A stretch of 64,000 bases of DNA from Erodium maritimum (GCA_963921825.1 OY997590.1:44781039-44845038); one strand, 5' to 3'. Numbered from the stretch's first letter, positions 36,501 to 49,622 are shown. Made by a program: numbers and translations. The notes: a model not told the origin generated them from the sequence alone.

Positions 36501-38813
36501 GGTCGACCCCTTTCCCGGCAGACCGACCGACATTCGACGTGGTGACGTTTCCACTCTAATCAATCAAATGGACATCTTACACCTACTACGTGCTCTCTAC
36601 CCTTGCGCCTTTGTAATCTACGAGTACGCTTGGCACTTGGGACGGGTAATTCCATTTCGGAGTTGGACTAGTGCATGTGGGTGGTGGTGATTCACGAAAG
36701 GGTTCGTAGGGGAGGATGTGTCATGGAGGAGGGTCGGGAGGTTAGTTTTGGGTGGCCACTTGGAGGATAGGATAGAGTTAGATGAAGAGGGTAATGCGGA
36801 GTAGTGTTAGTGGAGAATCATCGGCGGGCGGCCGTTTTCTTGAGGTTGGCTGAGACACTCTTGATGTGGCCCGGCCAATATTTACTGTCGGTCGGTCCTC
36901 CTTGCGGGTGGGCCGAGACACGTATTAGGGCACGTCACGGCGCGGTCGACCCCTTTCCTGGCAGACCGACCGACATTCGACGTGCGACCTTTCCATTTTA
37001 ATCAATCAAATGGACATCTTACACCTATTAACGTGCTCTCTACCCTTGGACCTTTGAAATCTACGAGTACGCTTGGCACTTGGGACGAGGTAGTTCCATT
37101 TCAGAGTTGGACTAGTGCATGTGGGTGGTGGTGGATTCGCGAAAGGGTTTGTAAGGGAGGATGTCATGGAGGAGTGTAGGGAGGTTAGTTTTGGGGGTAC
37201 CCCTTTGAGGATAGGCTGAAGTTAGATGAAGAGGGTAATGCGGAGTAGTGTTCCTGGAGAATCATCGGCGCGCAGCCATTTTCTTGAGTTTGGCCGAGGC
37301 ACTCTAGAGGTGGCACGACAAATATTTACTACCAGTTGGTCCTCCTTGCGGGTGGGCCGAGACACGTTTTAGGGCACGTCACGACGCGGTCGACCCCTTT
37401 CCCGACAGACCGACCGACATTCGACGTGGAGACCTTTCCATTATAATCAATTAAATGGACATCTTACACCTACTAACGTGCTCTGTACCCTTGCACCTTT
37501 GAAATCTACGAGTACGCTTGGCACTTGGGACAAGGTAGTTCCATTTCGGAGTTGGACTAGTGCATGTGGGTGGTGGTGGATTCGCGAAAGGGTTCGGAGG
37601 GGAGGATGTGTCATGGACGTGGGTTGGGAGGTTAGTTTTGGGTGGCCGCTTGGAGGATAGAATGGAGTTAGATGAAGAGGGTAACGTGGAGTAGTGTTCG
37701 TGGAGAATCATCGGCGGGCGGCCGTTTTCTTGATGTTGGCCGAGGCACTCTAGAGGTGGCACGACAAATATTTACTGTCGGTCGGTCCTCCTTGCGGGTG
37801 GGCCGAGACACGTATTAGGGCACGTCACGGCGCGGTCGACCCCTTTCCTGGCAGACCGACCGACATTCGACGTGCGACCTTTCCATTTTAATCAATCAAA
37901 TGGACATCTTACACCTATTAACGTGCTCTCTACCCTTGGACCTTTGAAATCTACGAGTACGCTTGGCACTTGGGACGAGGTAGTTCCATTTCAGAGTTGG
38001 ACTAGTGCATGTGGGTGGTGGTGGATTCGCGAAAGGGTTTGTAAGGGAGGATGTCATGGAGGAGTGTAGGGAGGTTAGTTTTGGGGGTACCCCTTTGAGG
38101 ATAGGCTGAAGTTAGATGAAGAGGGTAATGCGGAGTAGTGTTCCTGGAGAATCATCGGCGCGCAGCCATTTTCTTGAGTTTGGCTGAGGCACTCTAGAGG
38201 TGGCACGACAAATATTTACTACCAGTTGGTCCTCCTTGCGGGTGGGCCGAGACACGTTTTAGGGCACGTCACGACGCGGTCGACCCCTTTCCCGACAGAC
38301 CGACCGACATTCGACGTGGAGACCTTTCCATTATAATCAATTAAATGGACATCTTACACCTACTAACGTGCTCTGTACCCTTGCACCTTTGAAATCTACG
38401 AGTACGCTTGGCACTTGGGACAAGGTAGTTCCATTTCGGAGTTGGACTAGTGCATGTGGGTGGTGGTGGATTCGCGAAAGGGTTCGGAGGGGAGGATGTG
38501 TCATGGACGAGGGTTGGGAGGTTAGTTTTGGGTGGCCGCTTGGAGGATAGAATGGAGTTAGATGAAGAGGGTAACGTGGAGTAGTGTTCGTGGAGAATCA
38601 TCGGCGGGCGGCCGTTTTCTTGATGTTGGCCGAGGCACTCTAGAGGTGGCACGACAAATATTTACAACCGGTCGGTACTCCTTGCGGGTGGGCCGAGACA
38701 CGTTTTAGGGCACGTCACGGCGCGGTCGACCCCTTTCTGGACAGACCGACCGATATTCGACGTGGCGACCTTTCCATTATAATCAATTTAATGGACATAT
38801 TACTGTTGGGTCT
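33511..38813. repeat. Satellite array 2 (~445-bp monomers, dimeric at its right end)
   Basis: About twelve monomers with landmark starts near 33592, 34043, 34490, 34937, 35380, 35825, 36268, 36714, 37157, 37604, 38048 and 38494. The first is shortened by about 60 bp (junction near 33584, GAGGTAG to GGGAG). Class order by the GGTACC/GGTGGCC site is A, A, A, B, B, B, A, B, A, B, A, B. The array is cut at 38813 by element C. Confidence 0.93.
36880..38659. repeat. 890-bp dimer duplicated in tandem (higher-order repeat)
   Basis: Segments 36880-37769 and 37770-38659 are almost identical. I noticed single-base differences near 37295/38185 (GGCCGAG versus GGCTGAG) and 37619/38509 (GACGTGG versus GACGAGG). 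Each contains one A-class and one B-class monomer, whereas A and B monomers within a dimer differ much more. This is a recent duplication of a two-monomer unit. Confidence 0.92.
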
Positions 38814-40358
38814 CGAGGTAGGGTTGGAGATGAACCAACTTGCCGCGGAAAATCAATGAAAACCAAAAGACGATTAAAACCATGAAACAACTAACATAGA
38901 ATGGATTCACAAGTGAAAAATTCAGCACTAGTTCTTGCCAAAACAAGAACACTGGGTAACGAATGATTGGCTTGACTCTCCAAGATGCCTACGTATGCAC
39001 ATGGGAATCAAAGCCACGTAGTTCTTCTCTTTGAGGACTCAAGAACTCAAAAATGGAGGTGGGAGCTTGCCAAACCCGAAATTGCAAGGGAAGGGGGAGA
39101 GAAGTTGTGTTACCTATTCTTGTCTTGTGTTTGTTATGTTGAAAAAAGATGACTTGAACATAACAAACCCCACACTTCTCCAACTAAAGGCATGGGAGAA
39201 GCATGGTGACAATTAAGGTGTAAATAGGACAAAGTATGACAAGACAAGATTGGGTTAGGGGGTGAATCACCAACACCTTAATCCTTGTCTTGCTTACTTA
39301 GTACTAATTAATCAAGACTTGATTAATTAGTTCCATGGGCCTTGGTTGCATGGGCCTTTGATGGGCCTCTTGGAACATGGCCCGTGGCCATTTCCAACGA
39401 GGTCCCGTGATTCGCTCATCGCCTCCAAGCCTTCCATACCGGAAATGTCCAACATTATCCGACGCGATCAATCCCAAGACTCCAAGCCTTGTCTTGATCC
39501 GTAAAGGCCTATTCACTTACGGGCACATGACCCAAAACCCAGTTTTGGTCATGTCCCGAGACAACTCCCTTTTGGCCATTCTCCATAAATGTGTCAATGA
39601 GTTTCATCCTCCGGTGTGACCCTTAGGTTTATGCATGTCAATAGATCAACGTAAAATCCCATTTTACTTGATCCTATTTAAGTGGCAACTAACGAGACTT
39701 TAGTATTGCCTGACACTGCATAACGAATCGACCCTGTCGATTCTAACCTTTCCGTCATCCCTGTCATTATCCTTTTATCTCGAGATATCCTGATTGAGAT
39801 AAGGCATAGAGCCGTCATCCTTATTATTCTCAATCAATGTTCCTTGATATGTGAGATGACTAAAGATATGATACCCAGTATCATGTGCATGGCCATGCTA
39901 TTCTTTCAGTCACTCTCGATCAAGCGGCCGAGAACCGATATCTTTCTCATACCTCAGTATGAGGGATAAATCCCTTAGCCGTCTTTCGTGTCACTCATGT
40001 AGACCGTCCCCAAGCCAATCCTGGCCGTTATGGAAGCCCTGTTACGGACAACGTTAGGCTCAGGTCAAACTCAGCTGTTGACTACACAGCGATCACAAAG
40101 ACTCCTTGGTCTAAGGATACACGACAAGCTATGACACTGAATATGTTCATGAATTAATCTATGGCACATATTCAGGGCGGTTCATCCAATATCATGTCCC
40201 ACATGATATCTATGATCAGACTCCGGAATCCCATTCCAATGACTAACAGAACGTAAGCCATAAAGAGCCATCTTTCATACTAGTCGCTTCTAGTAAAGCT
40301 TTGTGGACTAGGGACCCTATCGAGTGTGATCTACCTCGATCTATGGTTCTATTCGCAT
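38814..40358 (-). repeat. Element C 3' LTR (truncated)
   Basis: The LTR is read from TGTTGGGTCTCGAGG up to CTATTCGCAT and then passes directly into pol (GTATAAAACATATC). Intact sources share TGGT at both sides of the join, and one base has since changed. About 140 bp of LTR are missing. Confidence 0.9.
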
Positions 40359-41192
40359 TGTATAAAACATATCATTGCATAGAACATTGAAAACTCCATT
40401 TCCAATATTAACATTATATCCTTCCTTGTCAAACACGGATACAGATATAATATTCCTACTAAAAGTAGGTATGCAATATACATTATAAAATACTAAGACA
40501 AGGCCACTTGGCAAAGCAAGACTCATGGATCCTACAGCAGTTGCCACAACTCTGAGGTCCACTTCGTGCTTTCCAAACCTCTCTTACTTTCAGCCACTAT
40601 ATGTTAGTGCATGTGTGAGATTCAGTCCTAGTATCTAATACCCATGAATCTTTGAAAGTAGAGAGATGTAGCTCTATAGAGTTAATACTGGATGAAGGCA
40701 CAGTCCCACCGCCCTTCCTTAGATCATCCAGGTTTCCTGATGAAGGCGCAGTCCTATTACCCTTCTTCAGATCATCCAGGCTATTTGATGAAGGCGCAGT
40801 CCCACTGCCCTTCTTCAGATCAGCCATGAACTTCCTGTAATCCCGGTTCCAATGTCCAGGCTGTTGGCAGTAGAAGCAGACATTCTCAGGTGTCTCATCT
40901 TTCCTGCCAAGTGCGCATGGGCCCCGCCCTTGCCACTTCCAATTCCCTTGTTGACCATAAGAATATCCTTGGATCCTAGATCCCCTGATATATTCTTCTC
41001 AGCAGTTAATGACACTTCATGTAACTCTGATATGGTTTTAGAGACAGTCATGTCAAGGACATATTCTTTGCGTTCAGACTTGAGGACTATCCTCAAAATT
41101 CTGTACCAGTCCAAATAGTTTGTCCCATTTAGTTTGACCCTATCAAGAATAGTTTTTAATGACAAACTATTAATGTTCGCTGAATTTTTCAT
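40359..41192 (-). pseudogene. Element C gag-protease and pre-integrase fragment
   Basis: Start at 41192-41190 (MKNSANINSLSL, Lys replacing the family's Ala). 40827-40597 reads the 16-residue repeats and SWVLDTRTESH, with the DTR variant also found in A. 40562-40341 is MDLRVVATAVGSMSL to VLCNDMFYT, where it runs into LTR sequence. The CFYCQQPGHW..DY knuckle again lacks its last Cys. Confidence 0.85.
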
Positions 41193-42736
41193 TTGATCTA
41201 CAACAGATAAAATTCAATCAGTAAACTGAATAAATTTTATGAAGATCAAGCTTAAACACCAACAATTGATTCTATACCTTTAGAATCTAAAACCAAGATC
41301 CTTGATTCACTCGATCAAGCTGAACGAAGGCTCACCACTCAATCGAGCTATGTAGGTAGGACCCCTTCCAATCACATCCAATGTGACTCCTGGCTAGGGT
41401 ATGTACTAAAGTACACGGCTTACCCTATCTGATACCCTAGCTCAACCCTAGCTGAGAATCATAGTCGGGTCCACCAATTTTCAACTATTACCCGCCACTA
41501 TGTAGGTGCTCCGCTAAGGCGCACGACACCCACATATGTCGTCCAAACCTACTACCCCGCTTTCCCATGGCTGCCCCGCTAAGGTGCACGACACCCATAG
41601 GACGGCGAGGTAGTAAGGTGTTGATAATTGGGAGGTATCGGACATGACCTGTTTTTACTTGTCCGATTGTGTTTAAAACTTTTGGCACATCCTAGATGCA
41701 ATGAGCACATCAACTACATTCCAAATGTAATGATGCCTCCAATTACATTTAATGCAATTCTTCCTTCGAACCCGTCAACTACATCTAATGTAATGACGGT
41801 TCTAAGGGCTCACAAACAAGGATTAAAATTACAATTTTATCTTTGCATGTGAGGTGATATGCTCGGTAAATAAAGTTAAGCATGCAATTCTAAAACACAT
41901 AGAATTAATCATGCATAAACTAAATCAAGCATAAAGCGATAAATATGCACATAATAGCCCCCTAAACTAACTCCCACTAGCTTCTTGAGCTCCACCGACT
42001 CCAAGCCGATACCAACACCCGAAAAGCCACCAAATGACCTTTTCGCCCTTTCTTCGTCTTGAATAAAATATTACAATTTAATACACTACTCGCAGGACGG
42101 GAATAAATAAATATTACAAACAAGTGGTTCGACGACCACACCTTGAAAGAACAATTACATGCTAACTTTAACGGCTCGCAGGCCGTGAAAAGCGATAAAT
42201 AATTAAAAACGAGCTCGTGGCTATAATGTGCACCATGCCAACATCACATCACACATCGTGTTATCAAAAAATCATGTTATCAAACATCATGTGATTTTCC
42301 GGTTTTATTTAATAGCCAAGTTTCGAAAATTTTTGATGCTCGGTTTATCGAAACCGTTCAAAAATGAAACTTTTGAACATTTGATCTTCGAGTTCGTCAT
42401 GACGGTTCCAAACTCGTCATAACTAACAAAACGGTTTAGCCTTGGCATATCAACCATCCAATGGTCATGCTTGGCCTAGCTCCATCCAACGGAGCCCCGT
42501 TCGGTCCCGGTTTCGGCTCCCCGAGAGTCCCGCTCCCGAGACCCGGAAAATCAAATTTTTTTCAAAATTTCCAGATTTGAAATAATTTTCAAATATTCAT
42601 TTTACATGCATTAAATACATAAAGAAGAATTTAAAACATGGTATCAAACAATTTAGCAAAACAACATGCCAAAAACGAAACTTCCAAGCAAAACCGAAAC
42701 TTTGAACACCGTCTTGTGAATCCCAAAGGTAGCACG
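41193..42736 (-). other. Element C leader
   Basis: The family leader, diverged. The stem ACGGC/GCCGT survives near 42169-42184, but the CGAC/GTCG hairpin is disrupted (ACTCGCAGGACG near 42088) and the long-range arm near 42206 (GTGGCTATAATGTGCAC) has mismatches. No gene seen. Confidence 0.75.
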
Positions 42737-42748
42737 GCTCTGATACCA
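42737..42748 (-). other. Element C primer-binding site (tRNA-iMet)
   Basis: GCTCTGATACCA on +, one base from the 5' LTR fragment. Confidence 0.9.
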
Positions 42749-42749
42749 C

Positions 42750-42817
42750 TGTTAGGTCTCGAGGTAGGGTTGGAGAAGAACCAACTCGCAGCGGAAAATC
42801 AATGAAAACCATGAAAC
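42750..42817 (-). repeat. Element C 5' LTR fragment
   Basis: 68 bp, TGTTAGGTCTCGAGG to ACCATGAAAC. It carries a 17-bp deletion between AACC repeats relative to other copies and is cut by D. The expected left TSD of D is GAAAC (42813-42817). Confidence 0.88.
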
Positions 42818-43943
42818 TGTTGGGTCTCGAGGTAGGGTTGGAGATGAACCAACTCGCGGCGGAAAATACATGAAAACCAAGAGACAAATAAAACCATGAA
42901 ACAACTAACAAAGAATGGATTCACATGAGAAAAATTCAGCACTAGTTCTTACCAAAACAAGAACACCGGGTAACGAATGATTGGCTTGAGTCTCCAGGAC
43001 GCCTACGTATCCACATGGGAATCAAAGCCACGTAGTTCTTCTCTTTGAGGACTCAAGAACACAAAAATGGAGGTGAGAGCTTGCCAAACCCGAAATTGCA
43101 AGGGAAGGGGGAGAGAAGTTGTGTTTCCTATTCTTGTCTAGTGTTTTTTATGTTGAAAAAAGATGACTTAAACATAACAAAACCCATACTTGTCCAACTA
43201 AAGGCATGGGACAAGTATGGTGTCAATTAAGGTGTAAATAGGACAAAGTATGGCAAGACAAGATTGGGTTAGGTGGTGAATCACCAACACCTTAATCCTT
43301 GTCTTGCTTACTTAGTACTAATTAATCAAGACTTGATTAATTATTTCCATGGGCCTTGGTTGCATGGGCCTTTCATGGGCCTCTTGGAACATGGCCCGTG
43401 GCCATTTCCAACGAGGTCACGTGATCCGCTCATCGTCTCCAGGCTTTCCTTACCGGAAATGTCCAACATTATCCAACGCGATCAATCCCAAGACTCCAAG
43501 CCTTGTCTCGATCCGTAAAGTCCTATTCACTTACGGGCACATGACCCAAATCCCAGTTTTGGTCATGTCCCGAGACAACTCCCTTTTGGCCATTCTCCAT
43601 AAATGTGTCAATGAGTTTCATCCTCCGGTGTGACCCTTTGGTTTATGCATGTCAATAGATCAACGTAAAATCCCATTTTACTTGATCCTATTTAAGTGGC
43701 AACTAACGAGACTATAGTATTGCCTGACACTGCATAACGAATCGACCCTGTCGATTCTAACCTTTCCGTCATCCCTGTCATTATCCTTTTATCTCCGATA
43801 TCCTGATTGAGATAAGGCATAAAGCCGTCATCCTTATTATTCTCAATCAATGTTCCTTGATATGTGAGATGTCTAAAGATATGATACCCAGTATCATGTG
43901 CATGGCCATGCTATTCTTTCAGTCACTCTCGATCAAGCGGCCG
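42818..43943 (-). repeat. Element D 3' LTR (truncated)
   Basis: Ends at GATCAAGCGGCCG, then jumps to GTCTCATACATGTCATGG of the RT-RNase H linker. About 560 bp of LTR are missing. The junction shows little or no microhomology. Confidence 0.9.
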
Positions 43944-43955
43944 GTCTCATACATG

Positions 43956-44943
43956 TCATGGCATATATGATCGATCCTGCCCCCAGGCGCATAGGATTCT
44001 CATCATCTTTTTCAGCTCATCAGGTGTCTTAGGACACTGAGTCTTGCTGAGATGAATGCCATGATTAGTGGGTAAGAGTCCTTTCTTTGAATCGAGCATT
44101 AAGAACCTACTCAATGCCTTGTTCACATAGGTTCCCTGACTTAAATCCAAGACCCTCTTGGTGCGATCTCTACATATCTTAATCCTAAAGATATAAGAAG
44201 CATCGCATAAGTCCTTTATTGCAAAACACTTCCTCAACCAAGCTTTAGTCTCGTGCAAGGTTGTGATGTCGTTTTCAATGAGAACCAGAAAGGTAATCTT
44301 GCTCCCACTAGCCTTCTTATAAACGCAAGATTCATCCTCGTTCTTGATTAAGCCAAATCCAATTACAACTTCATCAAAATGAAGGATCCAACTCCGAGAA
44401 GTTCGTTTCAATCCATAAATGGATTTCAACGACTTATAAATCTTTCCCGTATTCTTCGGATCGTCAAAACCTTTGGGCCGAGGCATACAAACGTACTCAG
44501 TCAAATTTCTATTTAGGAAAGCGGTTTTGACATCCACTTGCCATATCTCGTAATTATGATACGCAGTTATGTCAAGAAGAATTTGGATCGATTTTGACCA
44601 TAGCCACTAGGGAGAAGGTTTCCTCATAGTCAATCCATTGGATCTGCCTATAACCTTTCGCCACCAGTTGAGCTTTGTAGGTCAGAGGGTTGTTGTCCAT
44701 ATCCATCTTCACCTTGAAGATCCATTTGCATCCGATGGTCCTCACACCGTTGATGGGATCAACCGGTTCCCAGACTCGGTTGTCCGACATGGATTGCATT
44801 TCCTCCCTCATGGCTCCCAGCCATAACTCGGAGTCGGGCCCATCCACGACTTCTTGAAAGGTGGCTGGATCATCGTGATCCACCATGACTTCATTGTCAC
44901 CTCCGGATACCATATCTTGGAGGTGGAAGATTGACCCTTTCAA
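43956..44943 (-). pseudogene. Element D reverse transcriptase remnant lacking YVDD
   Basis: 44943-44572 and 44537-43956, separated by the same extra base (T-run 44592-44595 on +). FLVL joins IENDITTL at 44279/44280. It has private changes such as AFLNRNLTEYV. Confidence 0.88.
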
Positions 44944-45031
44944 ATCGCCTTGGACCTTCCAGAATTGTAACAGGAATTGGTTCTTACTCTACGACAATCT
45001 CTGGCTCCTTTCTACTGGGTTGCCAATTGGT

Positions 45032-46269
45032 TTAGACAGATCTGTACCATCCTGAATTTCTTCGAGATGCACAGTCCTCCCAATGACGTCTTTGGAAACA
45101 AAACTTCTTTTCCATAAAGACCCCACCCCAAGCGACGAACACCATGTTCTCACTGGGATTGTAGAAATAGTATCCCCTTGTTGCTTTGGGATACCACACG
45201 AAGGTGCATATCTCAGATCTTGGTTCGAGCTTAGTCGAAACCAAATGTTTTACATAAGCCTCGCAACCACAAATCTTTAGGAAGGACAAAGCGGGCATCA
45301 TCCCGTACCATTTTTAAAATGGTGTCCCTTCCACACCATTCGTCGAAGCCCGATTCACTATGAATGCGGTCGTCTCTAGAGCAAAACCCCTAAAAGAGAT
45401 TGGGAGATCAGTCCAACTAATTATGGAACAGACCATTGTCTAACAATGTCCGATTTCTCCGTTTGGCTACACCTTTCAACTACAGTGACCTAGGAGGAGT
45501 CCATTCCAAAAGGATCTCATTCTCTTTTAGATGATCTAATAACTCTGTGGTCAAGTATTTTCCACCTCGATCCAATCGATGTGCCTTAATACCTTTGTCG
45601 AGCTGGTTTTCTACTATAGTCTTAAACTCTTTGAATTTATCAAAAGTTTCAGACTTATGTCTTCACCGAATAGACATAACCATATTTACTGTAATCATCA
45701 GTAAATGTGATAAAGTAGCTAAAACCCCTCTTGGCAAGTGAACTTATTGGTCTACACACATTCGAGTGTATTAGCCCCAATAATTCACCCGCCCTTTCAT
45801 CGCGATCGATAAATGGTACTTTAGTCATTTTGCCCATCAAACAAACCTTGCACCTATCGATCGAATGGAATTCGAATGATACTGAAAGCCCGCACTTCTG
45901 AAGTGCTGATAGGCGCTTCTTGTTTATGCGACCCAAATGACAGTACCATAACAGAGTTAGGTTTAAATCGTTGGATTTAGACCTCTTGGTATTAACGGAA
46001 TATATAGAACTTGAGGCATTGTTACCCATATCTAATATGTACAATCCTCCAACCATGTCAGTACTGGTATAAAACATATCATTGCATAGAACATTGAAAA
46101 CTCCATTCCCAATATTAACATTATATCCTTCCTTGTCAAACACGGATACAGATATAATATTCCTACTAAAAGTAGGTATGCAATATACATTATACAATAC
46201 TAAGACAAGGCCTCTTGGCAAAGCAAGACTCATGGATCTTACAGCAGTTGCCACAACTCTGAGGTCCAT
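45032..46269 (-). pseudogene. Element D pre-integrase and integrase remnant
   Basis: 46269-45655 carries the GAG-pre-integrase and FTDDYSKYGYVYS, then a copy-specific extra T near 45662 shifts the frame. 45301-45032 is the integrase C-terminal part. Confidence 0.85.
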
Positions 46270-46898
46270 TTCGTGCTTTCCAAATCTCTCCTACTTTCAG
46301 CCACCATATATTAGTGCATGTGTGAGATTCAGTCATGGTATCTAATACCCATGAATCTTTGGAAGTAGAGAGATGTAGCTCTATAGAGTTAATACCGAAT
46401 GAAGGCACTGTCCCACCGCCCTTCCTTAGATCATCCAGGTTTCCTGATGAAGGCGCAGTCCCACTGCCCTTCTTCAGATCATCCAGGCTATTTGATGAAA
46501 GTGCAGTCCCACTACCCTTCTTCAGATCAGCCGTGAATTTCCTGTAATCCCGGTTCCAATGACCAGGCTGTTGGTAGTAGAAGCAGACATTCTTAGGTGT
46601 CTCATCTTTCCTGCCAAGTGCGCATGGGCCCAGCCCTTGCCACTTCCAATTCCATTGTTGACCATCAGAATATCCTTGGATCCCAGATCCCTGAGATATT
46701 TTTCTCAGCAGTTAATGACACTTCATGTAACGCTGATATGGTCTTAGAGACAGCCTTGTCAAGGACATATTCTTTGCGTTCAGACTTGAGGACTATCCTC
46801 AAAATTCTGTACCAGTCCAAATAGTTTGTCCCATTTAGCTTGACCCTGTCAAGAATGGTTTTTAATGACAAACTATTAATGTTCGCTGAATTTGCCAT
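46190..46898 (-). pseudogene. Element D gag-protease remnant
   Basis: ATG at 46898-46896 gives MANSANINSLSLKTILDRV and stops after WDPRIF (46665). The knuckle, 16-residue repeats and SWVLDTMTESH follow in another frame. Confidence 0.85.
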
Positions 46899-47933
46899 TT
46901 GATCTACAACAGATAAAATTCAATCAGTAAACTGAATAAATTTTATGAAGATCAAGCTTAAACACCAACAATCAATTCTAAACCTTTAGAATCTGAAACC
47001 AAGATCCTTGAGTCACTCGATTAAGCTGAACTAATGCTCACCACTTAATCGAGCTATGTAGGTAGGACTCCATCCAATCACATCCAATGTGACTCTTGGC
47101 TAGGGTATGCACTTATGTACACGACTTACCCTATCTGCTACCCTAGCTCAACCTCAGGCTGAGAATCGTAGTCGGGTCCACCAATTTTCAACTATGGCCC
47201 GTCACTATGTAGGTGCTCCGCTAATGCGCACAACACCCACATATGTCGTCCAAACCTACTACCCCGCTTTCCCATGGATGCTCCGCTAATGCGCACGACA
47301 CCCATAGGACGGGGAGGTAGTAAGGTGTTGATAATTGGGAGGTATCGGACATGACCCATTTTTACTTGTCCGGTTGTATTTAAAACTTTGACACATCCTA
47401 GATGCGATGAGCACATCAACTACATTCCAAATGCAATGATGCCTCAAATTACATCCAATGTAATTCTTCCTTCGAACCCGTCAACTACATCAAATGTAAT
47501 GACGATTCTAAGGGCTCACACACAAGGATTAAAATTCCAATTTTATCTTTGCATGTGAGGTGATATGCTCGGTAAATAAAGTTAAGCATGCAATTCTAAA
47601 ACACATAGAATTAATCATGCGTAAACTAAACCAAGCATAAAGCAATAAATATGCACATAATAGCCCCCTAAACTAACTCCCACTATCTTCTTGAGCTCCA
47701 CCGACTCCAAGCCGATGCCAACACCCGAAAAGCCACCAAATGACCTTTTCGCCCTTTCTTCATCTTGAGTAAAATATTAAAATTTAATACACGAGTCGCA
47801 GTTCGGGAATAAATAAATATTACAAACAAGTGGTTCGACGACCACACCTTGAAAGAATAATTACACGCTAACACTAACGGCTCGCAGGCCGTGAAAAGCG
47901 ATAAATAATTAAATTGAGCTAGGGGCTATTATG
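46899..47933 (-). other. Element D leader (interrupted)
   Basis: The family leader up to GGGGCTATTATG, where E is inserted within the distal arm of the long-range inverted repeat. One hairpin stem is mismatched (ACGAGTCGCAGTTCGGG near 47793). No gene seen. Confidence 0.78.
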
Positions 47934-49622
47934 TGTTGGGTCTCGAGGTAGGGTTGGAGATGAACCAACTCGCAGCGGAAAATCAATGAAAACCAAGAGA
48001 CGATTAAAACCATGAAACAACTAACAAAGAATGGATTCACAAGAGAAAAATTCAGCACTAGTTCTTACCAAAACAAGAACACCGGTTAACGAATGATTGG
48101 CTTGAGTCTCCAAGACGCCTACGTATCCACATGGGAATCAAAGCCACGTAGTTCTTCTCTTTGAGGACTCAAGAACACAAACATGGAGGTGGAAACTAGC
48201 CAAACCCGAAATGGCCATGGAAGAGGGAGAGAAAATGTGTTTCCTATTCTTGTCTTGTGTTTGTTATGTTGAAAAAAGATGACTTAAACATAACAAAACC
48301 CATACTTGTCCAACTAAAGGCATGGGACAAGTATGGTGTCAAGTAAGGTGTAAATAGGACAAAGTATGGCAAGACAAGATTGGGTTAGGTTGTGAATCAC
48401 CAACACCTTAATCCTTGTCTTGCTTACTTAGTACTAATTAATCAAGACTTGATTAACTAGTTCTATGGGCCTTGGTTGCATGGGCCTTTCATGGGCCTCT
48501 TGGAACATGGCCCGTGGCCATTTCTAACGAGGTCCCGTGATTCGCTCATCGCCTCCAAGCCTTCCATACCAGAAATGTCCAACATTATCCGACGCGATCA
48601 ATCCCAAGACTCCAAGCCTTGTCTCGATCCGTAAAGTCCTATTCACGTACGGGCACATGACCCAAAACCCAGTTTTGGTCATCTACCGAGACAACTCCCT
48701 TTTGGCCATTCTCCATAAATGTGTCAATGAGTTTCATCCTCCGGTGTGACCCTTAGGTTTATGCATGTCAATAGATCAACGTAAAATCCCATTTTACTTG
48801 ATCCTATTTAAGTGGCAACTAACGAGACTTTAGTATTGCCTGACACTGCATAACGAATCGACCCTGTCGATTCTAACCTTTCCGTCATCCCTGTCATTAT
48901 CCTTTTATCTCGAGATATCCTGATTGAGATAAGGCATAGAGCCGTCATCCTTATTATTCTCAATCAATGTTCCTTGATATGTGAGATGACTAAAGATATG
49001 ATACCCAGTATCATGTGCATGGCCATGCTATTCTTTCAGTCACTCTCGATCAAGCGGCCGAGAACCGATATCTTTCTCATACCTCAGTGTGAGGGATAAA
49101 TCCCTTAGCCGTCTTTCGTGTCACTCATGTAGCCCGTCCCCAAGCCAATCCTGGCCGTTATGGAAGCCCTGTTACGGACAACGTTAGGCTCAGGTCAAAC
49201 TCAGTTGTTGACTACATAGCGATCACAAAGACTCCTTGGTCTAAGGATACATGACAAGCTACGACACTGAATATGTTCATGACTTAATCTATGGCACATA
49301 TTCAGGGCGGGTCGTCCAATATCATGTCCCACATGATATCTATGATCAGACTCCGGAATCCCATTCCAATGACTAACAGAACGTAAGCCATAAAGAGCCA
49401 TCTTTCATACTAGTCGCTTCTAGTGAAGCTTTGTTGACTAGGGACCCATCGAGTGTGATCTATCTCGATCTATGGTTCTATTCGCATGGTGGGCATAGAT
49501 CAGAGCACACATCGATATATTACTCCAACACATAAGTGATATAAAGCCGCTTTAATTTTATTGCTAACGATGATATATACATTTGGACATTTAGGATTGA
49601 ACTACGGGCACTAAGACTAACA
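47934..49622 (-). repeat. Element E 3' LTR
   Basis: 1689 bp, TGTTGGGTCTCGAGG to CTAAGACTAACA. Confidence 0.94.

Larger units (their letters stand above)
38814..42817 (-). mobile_element. Copia element C, deleted and interrupted (continues beyond window)
   Basis: Inserted in satellite (left flank ATTAC, 38809-38813). It consists of a 3' LTR cut short at about 40358, an internal remnant to 42749, and the first 68 bp of the 5' LTR (42750-42817), where element D is inserted. The rest of the 5' LTR should lie right of the window. The deletion removed the start of the 3' LTR, the PPT, RNase H, RT and most of integrase. Confidence 0.88.
42818..47933 (-). mobile_element. Copia element D, deleted and interrupted (continues beyond window)
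   Basis: A 3' LTR truncated at 43943 passes directly into the RT region, so RNase H and the PPT are gone. RT, integrase, gag and most of the leader follow. Element E cuts the leader at 47933 (left TSD TTATG, 47929-47933). The remaining leader and the 5' LTR should lie beyond the window. Confidence 0.88.
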
